Below, piece after piece: positions 42,101 to 50,951 of a stretch of 64,000 bases of DNA. The position numbers were made by a program, and so were the translations under genes. This DNA is from Desulfovibrio intestinalis (GTDB taxonomy: Bacteria; Desulfobacterota; Desulfovibrionia; Desulfovibrionales; Desulfovibrionaceae): positions 124,001 to 188,000 of the forward strand of contig NZ_JACHGO010000005.1 of NCBI RefSeq assembly GCF_014202345.1. The letters are read 5' to 3'. Position 1 is the first letter of the stretch. Every line of letters starts with the position of its first letter. Under the pieces are notes generated by a model, which was given only the letters and a program-made list of their open reading frames with translations, was not told where the DNA came from and ran no database searches.

Positions 42101-44814
42101 GCAATATCCTGGCCCTTATTCCTTTTTCAGTTGCGGGCACGCGTCTGGCCGAACCTTCTGATCTTTCCACGCGTTCTCTGGCCAAGGGCAACCTGCGTCT
42201 GAAGCTTGAAAAGGATCAATACGCTTCTGGCGAAACCATAAAAATGAGTCTTTCCGCTCCGTACTCTGGAACAGGGCTTATAACCATTGAAAGAGAAAAT
42301 GTTCTGACCCACGCATGGTTCACGGCCCAGGCCGGAGAAAGTGTGCAGGAAATACGCATTCCTGACGGGTTCGAAGGGCGCGGTTACGTTAACGTATCTT
42401 TTGTGCGCTCACTTGGGTCCGAAGCAATATACATGAATCCCCACACATTTGGGATTGCCCCCTTTACCGCAGGGATAAGCCAGAGAAATATGGGCTTGAA
42501 GCTCACGGCTCCTGCGCGCGTATTGCCCGGTGAAAAAATCACTGTTCGGTTAAGTTCGCGTGTGCCTGGGAAAGCCCTGCTTTTTGCTGTCGATGAAGGC
42601 GTTCTGCAACTTACCGGCTTTACCACGCCTGATCCACTGACCGAGCTTCTGAGCGACCGCGCTCTTGATGTTTCAACTCTACAGGTTTTTGACCTACTCA
42701 TGCCCGACCATGCGCGCCTGCAGGGCCGTATTCCCGGGTTTGGCGGTGATATGGCAGGAGCTGGCGGGCGCTTTCTTAATCCATTCAAGCGGCGCGGCGA
42801 ACCTCCTTTTGCCTTTTGGCAGGAAGTGACTGCTGTCAATGCCAATGGGACGGACATTACCCTTACCATCCCTGAATATGTGAGTGGACGCATCCGCATA
42901 ATGGCTGTGGGCAGCAGCTCTGCGCAAGGTGCGACATCAACAGCAGGAAATGCTCAAGCCAGCACTGAGGTGCGTGGCACGCTTATTTTGAAACCTCTTC
43001 TGCCTTTGGCTGTGGCTCCTGGCGACGAATTTGACGGGGCTTTGGTTATCGCAAACACTGTCGAAGGCAGTGGCAAGGATGCCAAGGTCAATGTGAAAAT
43101 GGAGTGCGGCCCAGAGCTGGCATTCCTGAGCGGGCAGACCCCACATCCACTTACGATCAATGAAAATGGCGAAGCTGTGGTACGTTTTCGCATGAAGGCA
43201 CTGGACCGTCTGGGCTCAGCTGACGTGCGTTTTACCGCCAGCTTCGAGGGGCAGAACAAGCCGGGGAGCCAGCGCAACCAAAGCTTGTCGGTGCGTCCTC
43301 CTGCTCCTCGCGTACGCACCGAACAGGTGGTTCCCCTCACGGGCAATATGGAAGTGCCTGTATCCAGAGATATCTACCCATATGACGCGCAAGGACAGGC
43401 CAGTGTTTCTGCACTCCCACTGCTTGGTTTACGCTCTTTGCTAGACCAACTGGATACATATCCCTACGGCTGCACTGAACAACTCATCAGCCGCGCAATG
43501 CCTTACGCCGCACTGCTGGGTAATCCGGCATTGCGTGAAAAGGTTCTGCTCGATCCCAAGGCTTCGCCTGAAATGCTGGCAAAGCGGGGTAATGCTGTCA
43601 TCAGTGCGGCTCTTGATACAATACGCAGTAATTTTTCCTACTATGAAGGTGTAGGCCTTTGGCCCTCAGCACCAGCTAACGATTTTGTAACAGCATATGC
43701 AGGAGATTTTCTGCTGACGCTGCGCGAAAGCGGCGTTGTTGTGCCTGAAGGACTGACGCGCAATATTCTCGATACGCTTGAAAACACCGTACGCCGTTCG
43801 CCCGTGGATATCGATGACGGGCGCATCAAGGTCTATGGCGCATGGGTTCTTTTGCGCGACGGACGCATAATGACCCAGGAAGTTGAACGGCTGGAACAGT
43901 GGTATAAGGAAAACACCAAGGGCTGGAACAACGAGCTTGTGGCAGTGTTGCTGGCAGATTGCTACAAGATATTGCGTATGGAGCGCCGCGCGCAACAACT
44001 CATGCCCACATCATTCAACGCTGCAACTACCGACTATATGCTGGATGCAGGCGCAGCCAGGGCGCTTCATGCCGCAGTTATACTGCGCCACTTTCCTGAA
44101 CGCCGAAAAGAAATCAACACTGCAGCCTTACTTGATGCCGCATTCAATACCACGGCAACTACAGTTGATATGGGGCTCTTGTCCCGCACCCTGACCATGC
44201 TGGCTGAAAAAGGCGCACCTGCGCCCGAAGGCATTACCCTGACCTGCACACGCTACGGTCAAGGCTTCACAGCTGGTGTTGATAAGGCCGAACTGCTTGG
44301 CCCGGTTCTTGAATTAAATGCTCCCGGCTGCCAGAATTACAGTGTAAGCCTGCCCAAAAGTGATTCTGGCTGGAATCTTCATACCGTAACTGAAGGCTTT
44401 GAGCGTAAGCCTTTGGCTTCAGCTGCCAATGGTATTGAATTGCAACGGCGTTATTTGAATAACAGCGGAGAAGCCGTCACCAGCGCCAGGCTTGGTGAAG
44501 TGCTCACCGTGGAATTAAGTGTGCGTTCTGCTGAAGAATACAGCAACGTCGTTTTGGTAGACCTGCTGCCCGGCGGTTTTGAGCCGATGTTGGAGAAAAA
44601 GGCAAATGAACCGCAGCAGGGACTTATTCGTCATGAACGGCGTGAAGACCGGGGCATTTTCTTTGTGAATTCCGGTTCTGATCCTCGCACCTTTACCTAT
44701 AAGGTACGCGCTGCCACCAGAGGACGCTTTGTATTACCTTCTGCTACAGCTGAAGCCATGTACGAGCCTGCGATCAATGCCCGTGTGGGCGGCGGCCAAT
44801 TGATTATAGATTAG
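39130..44814 (+). CDS. bacterial alpha-2-macroglobulin (YfaS/YfhM type)
   Basis: 1894 residues. Signal peptide about 1-25 (ending GAVAG) without a lipobox, so a soluble periplasmic form is expected. A series of macroglobulin beta domains follows. The A2M central region (e.g. VFAVDEGVLQLTGF-like text near 1150) leads to the thioester motif YPYGCTEQ with Cys about 1448, then an alpha/alpha toroid and C-terminal domains. The thioester traps attacking proteases covalently. Longer than the E. coli versions. The gene is followed by pbpC as in many Gram-negatives; the pair is thought to guard the envelope when peptidoglycan is damaged. GGAG precedes the ATG. A terminator stands between it and pbpC. 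Confidence 0.93.
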   Translation: MFHKYLVYSLAVCTLVMGLASGAVAGPAYRIAQPSQPEADNWRRADGFSISFEVDVERCKKQYGTDWSRQCSGPPAGPEGHLVEGVQMTPAVQGQWRWEYGSTMVFQPEKPLRPQTTYTISLDKVSLPSRYEVNRQVRYTTQPQAVRIGKETFWTDPSPKGANAVSVPVYFIWPVNPQSMEENITLRPSDPKSGLALGALRFVWNERRDEVVVSATVTALPKDNAAAVISVKGLPGFIEKNSKRTVKISKAKGSENSETLLYITGRDRIMNVSDISVRAAYDKGLDKEYQLVVKTSLRVLPSEVLRFLDVIQLPRKITPEAGQEANWEKMPAISAADIAHGEKLHPQLVQAADEPTDQVLLRVKAAAGRGLLTAVKPGLTSTGGFSLSEVRRFILTVPGMGAELSFLQPGNILALSGDKKLDIYALGLTDIDWRAERVREPFMALLARGGSFEDPDADFTVLSDVVQGHINVPKGDRENTPGEAFFSVLDMAPLLQGQDGLRHGLMRMVLTGRNGDKHVAEATRLLLITDMGLSMKTASDGTRAVFVQNIATGKPVPNAEVRLLGANGLPVCSATTNPQGRADLPSTVGLEREKRPVALVALAAAQGGGQDMAWLSLDDYARNVDYSNFSVSGRHAASNGLSASVFSQRGLYLLGETLHFGCIVRRFDWQPLPADLPLEAVLVSPTGAEVMRRSFTVGPEGLQNFTWTSTEDAAVGQYRMDIRLASDKPTYGGPILGSTSTRVEEFQPDTLALAANFDPGAPKGWIRTGENMPPAVAVARLDNLYGEPATSHRIHTAFHARKGALRFPGYEDYTFYDALSSGAQDQYIDLPDVFTDSKGFAKLALPLGKLQGSTFYGTVLIEGFEPTGGRAVTRQLSALFSPLEVALGYKPEGQANNLDYVPQNAKASLRLLAVNNDLAPAGLRGAEIVFSARRYVNSLVTDSRGEYRYDATPVDTEITRQTVDLDPKGLAWPMPTAEAGDYLVTVRQNNGNILALIPFSVAGTRLAEPSDLSTRSLAKGNLRLKLEKDQYASGETIKMSLSAPYSGTGLITIERENVLTHAWFTAQAGESVQEIRIPDGFEGRGYVNVSFVRSLGSEAIYMNPHTFGIAPFTAGISQRNMGLKLTAPARVLPGEKITVRLSSRVPGKALLFAVDEGVLQLTGFTTPDPLTELLSDRALDVSTLQVFDLLMPDHARLQGRIPGFGGDMAGAGGRFLNPFKRRGEPPFAFWQEVTAVNANGTDITLTIPEYVSGRIRIMAVGSSSAQGATSTAGNAQASTEVRGTLILKPLLPLAVAPGDEFDGALVIANTVEGSGKDAKVNVKMECGPELAFLSGQTPHPLTINENGEAVVRFRMKALDRLGSADVRFTASFEGQNKPGSQRNQSLSVRPPAPRVRTEQVVPLTGNMEVPVSRDIYPYDAQGQASVSALPLLGLRSLLDQLDTYPYGCTEQLISRAMPYAALLGNPALREKVLLDPKASPEMLAKRGNAVISAALDTIRSNFSYYEGVGLWPSAPANDFVTAYAGDFLLTLRESGVVVPEGLTRNILDTLENTVRRSPVDIDDGRIKVYGAWVLLRDGRIMTQEVERLEQWYKENTKGWNNELVAVLLADCYKILRMERRAQQLMPTSFNAATTDYMLDAGAARALHAAVILRHFPERRKEINTAALLDAAFNTTATTVDMGLLSRTLTMLAEKGAPAPEGITLTCTRYGQGFTAGVDKAELLGPVLELNAPGCQNYSVSLPKSDSGWNLHTVTEGFERKPLASAANGIELQRRYLNNSGEAVTSARLGEVLTVELSVRSAEEYSNVVLVDLLPGGFEPMLEKKANEPQQGLIRHERREDRGIFFVNSGSDPRTFTYKVRAATRGRFVLPSATAEAMYEPAINARVGGGQLIID

Positions 44815-44838
44815 GTTTTTAGCAGAACTAATGAAAGG

Positions 44839-44887
44839 CAGGGCAATGTACTGGAGCTTGAAAACAGCCCAATCATTGCCCTGTTTT
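44839..44887 (+). terminator. terminator between the macroglobulin gene and pbpC
   Basis: CAGGGCAATG (44839-44848) pairs exactly with 44874-44883 and is followed by TTTT. The 25-base loop makes it less than ideal. Confidence 0.6.
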
Positions 44888-44951
44888 CCTGCTGGTGACG
44901 GCTGCTGAACAAACTATGCTCAAATAAAAACAAAAATAATTACCTTCTTTT

Positions 44952-47333
44952 ATGGCAAAAAAAACAGCGATAGACCAAAAACAGGTTGAATACAACGCTC
45001 TTGGAACATGCAAGGCCGTGTTAAAGCGCGTCTCTTGTTCTGTATCCCGCCGTAGTAACTGGTGGCTGCTGCTACTGCCTGTTATGGTATTCGTTGTTTT
45101 TATGCTCTGGCCGCAATTAACGCCTTGCCGCCATCCTTTGGATGATATCAGCTTTTCGCGCGTCATACGTGACAGCAAGGGCGGCCTTATGCGCCTGAGC
45201 CTGTCTAAAGATCAAAAGTATCGTGTGTACACCCGGCTTGCTGATATTCCCCCTGCGGCAGTAGATGCCGTGCTGCGCTATGAGGATCGCTATTATTGGC
45301 AACATCCAGGGGTTAATGCTCTGGCGCTTGCACGCGCGGCCTTTGGTCTTCTCACAGGAAAACGCCTCATGGGCGGGTCTACCATAACGATGCAGGTGGC
45401 TCGACTCACATATGGATTGGAAACCGGAAAAATCGGAGCCAAGCTGCGCCAAATACTGTTGGCAGTTCAACTGGAATGGAATTTCAGTAAGGAAGAAATT
45501 CTTGAGGCTTATTTTAATCTAGCCCCGTATGGCGGCAACGTAGAAGGGCTTGGCGCGGCGTCCATCGTGTATTTTCATAAAGCTCCTGGGGAGTTAACGC
45601 CCGGCGAAAGCATGGCTCTCATGCTGGTGCCGCAAAACCCTGTTCAGCGACGCCCAGCGCAGGATAATGCGAACTTTACAGCTGCTCTGTTCAGGCTGGA
45701 ATCTTCTTGGCACGGCCGCAAAGAACACGCACCGCTACGAGTATTTGGCGCAAGTGATCTGCCTTTTGCCGTCCCGCACCTGAGCACAGAACTTTTGCAG
45801 CAACAAGGCGACAACCAACTGCGCACAACTATTGACCCTGCTAGCCAGAAGAAAATTGAACGCCATTTGCGCCTGTTTACTGCCAGACAGCATTCGTATG
45901 GACTCACTAACGGCGCGGCGCTGTTGGTGCATTGGCCCAGTATGGAAGTACGCGCACTTGTCGGTTCTGCAGATTTTTTCAGCAATGACATTATGGGACA
46001 AATGGACGGCACACGCGCTCGGCGTTCACCTGGTTCGACGCTCAAACCTTTTATTTATGCTTTAGCTCTGGATCAAGGGCTGATCCACCCACTAACACTT
46101 CTTGCCGACACACCGCGCAGCTTTTCCGGCTATGATCCTGAAAACTACGATGGCAGTTTTCGCGGCCCTATTGGTGCGGCTGATGCCCTGAGGACAAGCC
46201 GCAACGTGCCAGCCATCGCCTTGGCTGCACGGTTAAAAAATCCTAATTTTTACGGGTTTTTGCGAAACGCCGGTGTAGAGTTTTTATCTGATGAAAACCA
46301 CTACGGGCTTAGCCTTGTGCTCGGCGGGGCGGAAGTAACCATGCGGGAACTTGCGGGCCTTTATGCCATGCTGGCCAACAAGGGCGTGTGGCGGCCACTG
46401 CGAGTTTTGCATGCTACAGGCCGCGAGGATACGGCTTTGCCCTTGCTGTCGCCGGAAGCCGCTTTTGTCACACTTTCAATGCTGGAAGACGGCGACCCAG
46501 ATCATCAGATACGCTCGCAAGGGGGCACAGTGCTCCCGCTCCGCCTCAAGACAGGCACATCCAATGGCTTTCGTGATGCCTGGGCCGCAGGCATTGTAGG
46601 CCCGTATGCGCTTGTGGTCTGGCTGGGAAATTTTGACAACAAGCCAAATCCACTTTTAGTGGGGGCAATTTCGGCAGTGCCCCTGTTTTCTCAAATAGCG
46701 CGCGAATTGGCCGCCTCTGAACCAATGCAAGACTATTTTGCCAAACCAAATCACGGCTTGAATCTGGAAAATATTGAAGTTTGTGCAGCAACGGGTGATC
46801 TGGATACCTCACTTTGCGCAGATACGGCAAAAACTTGGTTCATACCCGGAGTTTCGCCTCTTGCGCCATCAGGAGTGTTCCGGTCCATACTTGTAGATAA
46901 AGCAACCGGACTGCGGGCCTGTATGCCGCAGGAAGGCCGGACTGAAATACAGTCATGGGAATTTTGGCCTACGGAGCTCGCGCAAATGTTTGCTCGGGCA
47001 GGTATGCCCAAACCAGAGCCGCCGCCGTTTATGCCAGAATGCGAACGCAAGGATATTGTGGCAGGAAGTCCTCCACACATTGTTCAGCCCAAGGATGGCT
47101 TGGTCTACAGACTGAGTTTGAGCAATAAAGGAAACGAAAGTGTGGCATTTATTGCCCATGCGGAAGCTGGAGTGAAAAACCTGCACTGGTTCGTCAATGG
47201 GAGTTACCTTGGCAGCAGGGCTCCCGGTGAGATCATTTTGTGGAAGGCAGTGCCAGGTGATGCCGAAGTTCGTGTGGTGGATGATGCCGGGCGTGCGGCC
47301 CAGAAGCGCCTGCGCGTACGAGCCGCACAGTAG
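44952..47333 (+). CDS. pbpC: penicillin-binding protein 1C
   Basis: 793 residues. A cytoplasmic N-terminus and one transmembrane helix (about 37-55). The glycosyltransferase domain contains RYEDRYYWQHPG (catalytic Glu) and GGSTITMQVAR. The transpeptidase domain has the active-site Ser in SPGSTLKPF, SRN as the second motif and KTGTSNG as the third. A C-terminal BiPBP_C beta domain (about 700-790) is typical of PBP1C. It polymerises and possibly cross-links peptidoglycan in the periplasm. The ATG at 44952 has no good ribosome-binding site, so expression may be low or the start slightly different. Adjacent to its usual partner, alpha-2-macroglobulin. Confidence 0.95.
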   Translation: MAKKTAIDQKQVEYNALGTCKAVLKRVSCSVSRRSNWWLLLLPVMVFVVFMLWPQLTPCRHPLDDISFSRVIRDSKGGLMRLSLSKDQKYRVYTRLADIPPAAVDAVLRYEDRYYWQHPGVNALALARAAFGLLTGKRLMGGSTITMQVARLTYGLETGKIGAKLRQILLAVQLEWNFSKEEILEAYFNLAPYGGNVEGLGAASIVYFHKAPGELTPGESMALMLVPQNPVQRRPAQDNANFTAALFRLESSWHGRKEHAPLRVFGASDLPFAVPHLSTELLQQQGDNQLRTTIDPASQKKIERHLRLFTARQHSYGLTNGAALLVHWPSMEVRALVGSADFFSNDIMGQMDGTRARRSPGSTLKPFIYALALDQGLIHPLTLLADTPRSFSGYDPENYDGSFRGPIGAADALRTSRNVPAIALAARLKNPNFYGFLRNAGVEFLSDENHYGLSLVLGGAEVTMRELAGLYAMLANKGVWRPLRVLHATGREDTALPLLSPEAAFVTLSMLEDGDPDHQIRSQGGTVLPLRLKTGTSNGFRDAWAAGIVGPYALVVWLGNFDNKPNPLLVGAISAVPLFSQIARELAASEPMQDYFAKPNHGLNLENIEVCAATGDLDTSLCADTAKTWFIPGVSPLAPSGVFRSILVDKATGLRACMPQEGRTEIQSWEFWPTELAQMFARAGMPKPEPPPFMPECERKDIVAGSPPHIVQPKDGLVYRLSLSNKGNESVAFIAHAEAGVKNLHWFVNGSYLGSRAPGEIILWKAVPGDAEVRVVDDAGRAAQKRLRVRAAQ

Positions 47334-47629
47334 CTAGAACAGAATAGTACGTTGAGAACGTACATTTCAAATCTAAGACACGCTAATTCGGCGCGTAGAC
47401 CCGCAAAAATTACGTGCTGTTCTTCTATAGCGAAGCAATCCTGCGCTGTAAGACGGTTTCGTCAACGATTCAGGCTGCCCCATAAGACTCTGCGTCAATG
47501 GCGCACGCCCATAAGGCGGACGGTTGCTCACGCAGCCACTGGAACATTTCATAATCAATGCTCTACCTATGCCCAAATTTGCTGCATCTTCTCAAATTAA
47601 CAATGAAAAAATGCTGCCACGTTGCCTTA
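47334..47629. other. 296-bp convergent intergenic region
   Basis: A small hairpin (GTACGTT 47347-47353, loop GAG, AACGTAC 47357-47363, then ATTT) may end pbpC. The rest holds no frame I can support; short frames on both strands lack ribosome sites. Confidence 0.5.
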
Positions 47630-48934
47630 TCAAACAGAAGGCTGCCTGGACGAGCGCACAAAATAGCCGATTACCCCAAAAATGCAGGCCGGCACAATCC
47701 AGCCAAGTCCGGCAGAATTGAAGGGCAGATGTGATGTGATGTTCAGGGAGATTCCCCATTCATCTAGCACGCTGAGGGCGCTGGCAAGCAGAGCGCCTGC
47801 CGTGGCAAACCTGAAAATATTGTCATTGGTGATGTGTTTGTCAAAAAGTGAAAGTATAATGACAACAAGGGTGCCGGGATACAAAAATGTAAGGATTGGT
47901 GCTGCAAAAGCGATAATATTATCAAGGCCAAAATTGGAGACGATCATGCTGAAAAGCCCCGTACCAATAGCAACAGCCTTGTAGCTAAGCCGTCCTTTAC
48001 TAAACTGGGAAATGAACGTCCCAGTTGTTCCAATAAGCGCCACGGAAGTAGCCATGCATGAAACCGTCACGATAATGGCCAGCAACACTGTGCTTGCACT
48101 GCCGAAGAGCCTGCCCACCAAATTGGTGACCAAGGCGCCTTTTTCCATATCTACGGGGTAATAAGTAGAACCAGTGGCTCCCAGGTAGCACAAACCCAAA
48201 TAGATAATAAACAGCAGGGCGCCTGCAACCAGGCTGGCAATACCCACTGAAAGTGCTTTCTGGCTATTTGTTTCATAGCCCTTGTTTTTCAGGGCAGTCA
48301 CAATAATCAGGCCGTAAACCAGCGCAGCCATAACATCAAGGGTCTGATACCCGGAAAGGATGCTGTGCCACGCCACGTTATCATCGCGCACTATGTCACT
48401 GATCGGGCCGATAGGCATGTAAAGGGCAGCAGCCACTATCAGTAAAAAACCACCGACCTTGATAGGGGAGAGGTAGCGGGCAATGACATCTACCATATTG
48501 GATTCTTTTAACGCCAGTACGGTAGATATTCCAAAAAAAGCCAGTGAGTAGATAATTTTTACCGCACTGATTCCTTTGGAAGAATATCCCAAGGGTGAAA
48601 AAGAAATGGCAAAGGCTGTTGCCCCAGTGCGAGGAATAGCAAGCAACGGGCCAATGCAAAGAATGATGGCGCACATCATAAGCATCGCTGCGGTGTTTCC
48701 AAGGCGATGCATGATGCCTTCCTTCCTGTCAATACAGGAAGAAGCCAACATGGCATAAATGGCCAACAGGGCCAAACCTACATCAGCTATGTAGTAGCAG
48801 AGGAACCCCAAAAACCATTCTGGACCTGCCGTCAACCCGATATACGGGGGAAAAACCACATTTCCCGCGCCGAAAAGCATTGAAAACAAAGCTGCACCAA
48901 CAATTATGGAATCGCGGACAAGAGAGGTCTTCAT
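47630..48934 (-). CDS. brnQ: branched-chain amino acid:cation symporter
   Basis: 434 residues, about 12 transmembrane helices. N-terminal signature GAALFSMLFGAGNVVFPPYIG and IPRTGATAFAISF are typical of BrnQ/LIVCS carriers, which import Leu, Ile and Val with Na+ or H+ across the inner membrane. Start ATG at 48934 with a modest GTGAG upstream. Standalone gene; no regulator site recognised in the 277 bases upstream, which also hold the terminator of the next minus-strand unit. Confidence 0.92.
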   Translation of the reverse strand: MKTSLVRDSIIVGAALFSMLFGAGNVVFPPYIGLTAGPEWFLGFLCYYIADVGLALLAIYAMLASSCIDRKEGIMHRLGNTAAMLMMCAIILCIGPLLAIPRTGATAFAISFSPLGYSSKGISAVKIIYSLAFFGISTVLALKESNMVDVIARYLSPIKVGGFLLIVAAALYMPIGPISDIVRDDNVAWHSILSGYQTLDVMAALVYGLIIVTALKNKGYETNSQKALSVGIASLVAGALLFIIYLGLCYLGATGSTYYPVDMEKGALVTNLVGRLFGSASTVLLAIIVTVSCMATSVALIGTTGTFISQFSKGRLSYKAVAIGTGLFSMIVSNFGLDNIIAFAAPILTFLYPGTLVVIILSLFDKHITNDNIFRFATAGALLASALSVLDEWGISLNITSHLPFNSAGLGWIVPACIFGVIGYFVRSSRQPSV

Positions 48935-49137
48935 TGCTTATACTCACAGGCTGTTGTCTATGTGGTGCGCACGCTGGCAAGCGCAATCATGGGCGCAGGC
49001 CACGCGTGGTCAGGGGGCGGTCTTCGGGGCAACGCAATTAACGGGGAAATGCCGAATCAGAGATAGCAGAAGTCGTTTCAGCATGCCAGTGTTCATTTGA
49101 TAAAACATGCGTCCGAAATATTTTCGACTAGTGCCGT

Positions 49138-49179
49138 AAAAAAGCGCCCGCAGCCTGCCATATAAGGCTCTGCGGGCGC
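49138..49179 (-). terminator. intrinsic terminator of the symporter operon
   Basis: Minus strand: GCGCCCGCAG (complement of 49170-49179), structured loop, CTGCGGGCGC (complement of 49144-49153), then six T. It lies 33 bases after the symporter stop at 49212. Confidence 0.92.
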
Positions 49180-49211
49180 TGTGCGCTTTTTCTGTACTTG
49201 GAGTGATGTGG

Positions 49212-50654
49212 TTAGGCGTTAGGCGCAGGCCAAAAGGTTGAAGCTTTGCGCCCTTCGTGGTCAAAAGCCCAGCCCACGAACCAGCCTACCAGAGAGCATG
49301 CCAACCCCACAAAAAAGGGCGGAACAAGCGCCGCCTGCATTCCGAAAACAGGGGTAGGCGAAATTGCCTTGTTGGCCAACAGGTACCACAGCAGGCACGA
49401 AGTAAAACCAAGACCACAGCTCAACCACGCGGCCAAAGAACTGCGTTTGCCAAAACGTACCAACGCCACATAGCTGATGAGCACGGTTGCCCCGACAATA
49501 CTCCAGCTGGTGGTGCACAAAAGGGCGATGAGCTGCCCCTTGATCTGAGCACTACCGCCAGAAACCAGAACACAAAAAACAATACCCAAAAACCAGGAAA
49601 ATCTGGTGGCGGGCTTGCCAGGCAGGTCTTCGGCAATGGCTGATACCGCAATGTGATAGAGGGCAGTGGCTGTTGACAGCGAGGCAGAAACAATGGCCAA
49701 AACGAAAACCTGAAGGCCAACATCAGGCAGAAGCATTTTCACCAAGTGGGGCACAACATCGTCAGCAGAAGCAATTTCCGGCAAAATCAGACGAGAAAGA
49801 GCCGCCACAAAATAGGTTCCGCCAACAAGCACAGTCAGCACAAGCATGGCCAACGGGGTGATGCGGTTGATTTGACGTGTAGAATTGAGCGCAAAGTGCC
49901 GCTGCATCATTTGGGGCTGCGACCAAACGGCCACAGATGTGACCATCACAAGGGAAATAATAAACCAGCCTTGCTCACCCATTGAGAGGGCAAGAAAACC
50001 TTCGTTGGCCCGTGGCGTGGGAGCAAGCTGCGCAAGCTGTGCAATACCTTCCAGTGGTCCGCCAACCTTGTCCAGCACGGCCCAGATGAGCAAAACAATG
50101 CCAATGAGCATAACAACGCCCTGCATTGCTTCGGTGTAAAGGACTCCGCGCAGACCGCCAATAAAGACCACCACCCCTACCACCACGGCAGCAATCCAGA
50201 CTAATGCCCAAACAGGGATTGGCAATATCTGGGCAAGCATGAGGGCTGCGCCCTTAATAACCGCCGAAGCGTATACACCGAGAAAAATGGCGAAAATCAG
50301 CGCGAGAGCTTTGCCAAGCAGAGGGCTTTTATGCCCCTTGGCAAGAAGCTGTGTAGGCGTGCGGGCTTGGAGATTACGTTGGCATACCCTGGTAGGCCAG
50401 GCCAGATACCGGTAGACGAACCATGTTCCCAACCATACGTTGCCAGCAGCCACCAGCAACATCTGCATGCCATACAGATATGAAAGTCCGCCGAAGCCCA
50501 CCAGGGCCACGGCGGAAATGTAGGTTGCCACATAGGCTAAAGCCTGAATGACAAAACCCACACGGCCCGTTGCCATGGCATCATGCCCTTGCCCTTTGCG
50601 TGCCAGCCAGATGAAAGCCGCTATGTATCCAAGCCAGATAAGAGCGTCGCCCAT
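49212..50654 (-). CDS. sodium:solute symporter (SSS/SLC5 family)
   Basis: 480 residues from the ATG at 50654 (AGGGG upstream); the frame extends upstream but that part overlaps the mini-gene and is not membrane-like. About 13 helices. SSS features include YISAVALVGFGGLSYLYGMQML, MQRHFALNSTRQINR and VLAIVSASLSTATALYHIAVSAIAEDL. It belongs to the PutP/PanF-like transporters. Substrate unknown. Two bases separate it from a 39-residue membrane peptide gene, and a TetR-family gene lies further upstream in the same direction. Expression appears to be controlled by a promoter plus terminator in the leader (50807-50980). Confidence 0.88.
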   Translation of the reverse strand: MGDALIWLGYIAAFIWLARKGQGHDAMATGRVGFVIQALAYVATYISAVALVGFGGLSYLYGMQMLLVAAGNVWLGTWFVYRYLAWPTRVCQRNLQARTPTQLLAKGHKSPLLGKALALIFAIFLGVYASAVIKGAALMLAQILPIPVWALVWIAAVVVGVVVFIGGLRGVLYTEAMQGVVMLIGIVLLIWAVLDKVGGPLEGIAQLAQLAPTPRANEGFLALSMGEQGWFIISLVMVTSVAVWSQPQMMQRHFALNSTRQINRITPLAMLVLTVLVGGTYFVAALSRLILPEIASADDVVPHLVKMLLPDVGLQVFVLAIVSASLSTATALYHIAVSAIAEDLPGKPATRFSWFLGIVFCVLVSGGSAQIKGQLIALLCTTSWSIVGATVLISYVALVRFGKRSSLAAWLSCGLGFTSCLLWYLLANKAISPTPVFGMQAALVPPFFVGLACSLVGWFVGWAFDHEGRKASTFWPAPNA

Positions 50655-50656
50655 GT

Positions 50657-50776
50657 CTAACCCCTTTGAGCCTGGCGCACCAGGTTGATGAGCGCCATAA
50701 AAAAGGAGCCGACCAATAATGCCATTGCAATGAGCACTGCTGAATCCATCAACTGTAACGTTGAAATCAGGTCCAT
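50657..50776 (-). CDS. 39-residue membrane peptide, partner of the symporter
   Basis: Minus-strand ATG at 50776 to TAG at 50657. The product is MDLISTLQLMDSAVLIAMAL followed by LVGSFFMALINLVRQAQRG: one transmembrane helix and a short basic tail, N-out/C-in by the positive-inside rule. GGAGGGCTC stands immediately before the ATG, one of the best ribosome-binding sites in the window, and the stop is 2 bases before the symporter ATG, so translation is coupled. Small membrane subunits encoded before SSS-family carriers are known (e.g. YhdT with PanF, though longer). Too short for most gene finders. Confidence 0.72.
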   Translation of the reverse strand: MDLISTLQLMDSAVLIAMALLVGSFFMALINLVRQAQRG

Positions 50777-50806
50777 GAGCCCTCCGGCGGATAAAAGCGC
50801 ACAATC

Positions 50807-50840
50807 AAAAAAAAGCCGCCGACCCCTTTGGTCGGCGGCT
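50807..50840 (-). terminator. intrinsic terminator in the leader of the mini-peptide/symporter unit (attenuator candidate)
   Basis: Minus strand: 11-bp GC-rich stem (complement of 50830-50840 with 50814-50824), 5-base loop, then eight T (complement of 50807-50814). It lies between a promoter at 50952-50980 and the mini-peptide start at 50776. It either attenuates that unit or ends the TetR transcript. Confidence 0.92.
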
Positions 50841-50869
50841 ATGTTGCCTTATAAGCACAATGGCCATAA

Positions 50870-50927
50870 ATCCGCGATCCTGGGGTCAGCGTATGACTCC
50901 GGTAAAATAATATCGAACATCGCGGAT
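50870..50927. repeat. inverted repeat in the symporter leader
   Basis: ATCCGCGAT (50870-50878) and its complement (50919-50927). In the minus-strand RNA this pairs across the possible leader-peptide stop, upstream of the terminator stem. Confidence 0.6.
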
Positions 50928-50945
50928 GGCTCTTAGTAGTTTCAT
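50886..50945 (-). CDS. possible 19-residue leader peptide
   Basis: Minus-strand ATG at 50945 to TGA at 50886, reading MKLLRAIRDVRYYFTGVIR. The ATG coincides with the transcription start expected from the promoter at 50952-50980, so it would be leaderless. It contains Tyr-Tyr-Phe and four Arg. Its second half overlaps one arm of the inverted repeat before the terminator, the layout expected for ribosome-mediated attenuation. No ribosome-binding site; speculative. Confidence 0.3.
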   Translation of the reverse strand: MKLLRAIRDVRYYFTGVIR

Positions 50946-50951
50946 AGCAAA

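Noticed and set aside
47373-47576. Minus-strand frame of 67 codons between pbpC and brnQ
   Set aside because: No ribosome site, no recognisable domain, composition unlike neighbouring genes. It could be a decayed fragment but this cannot be supported.
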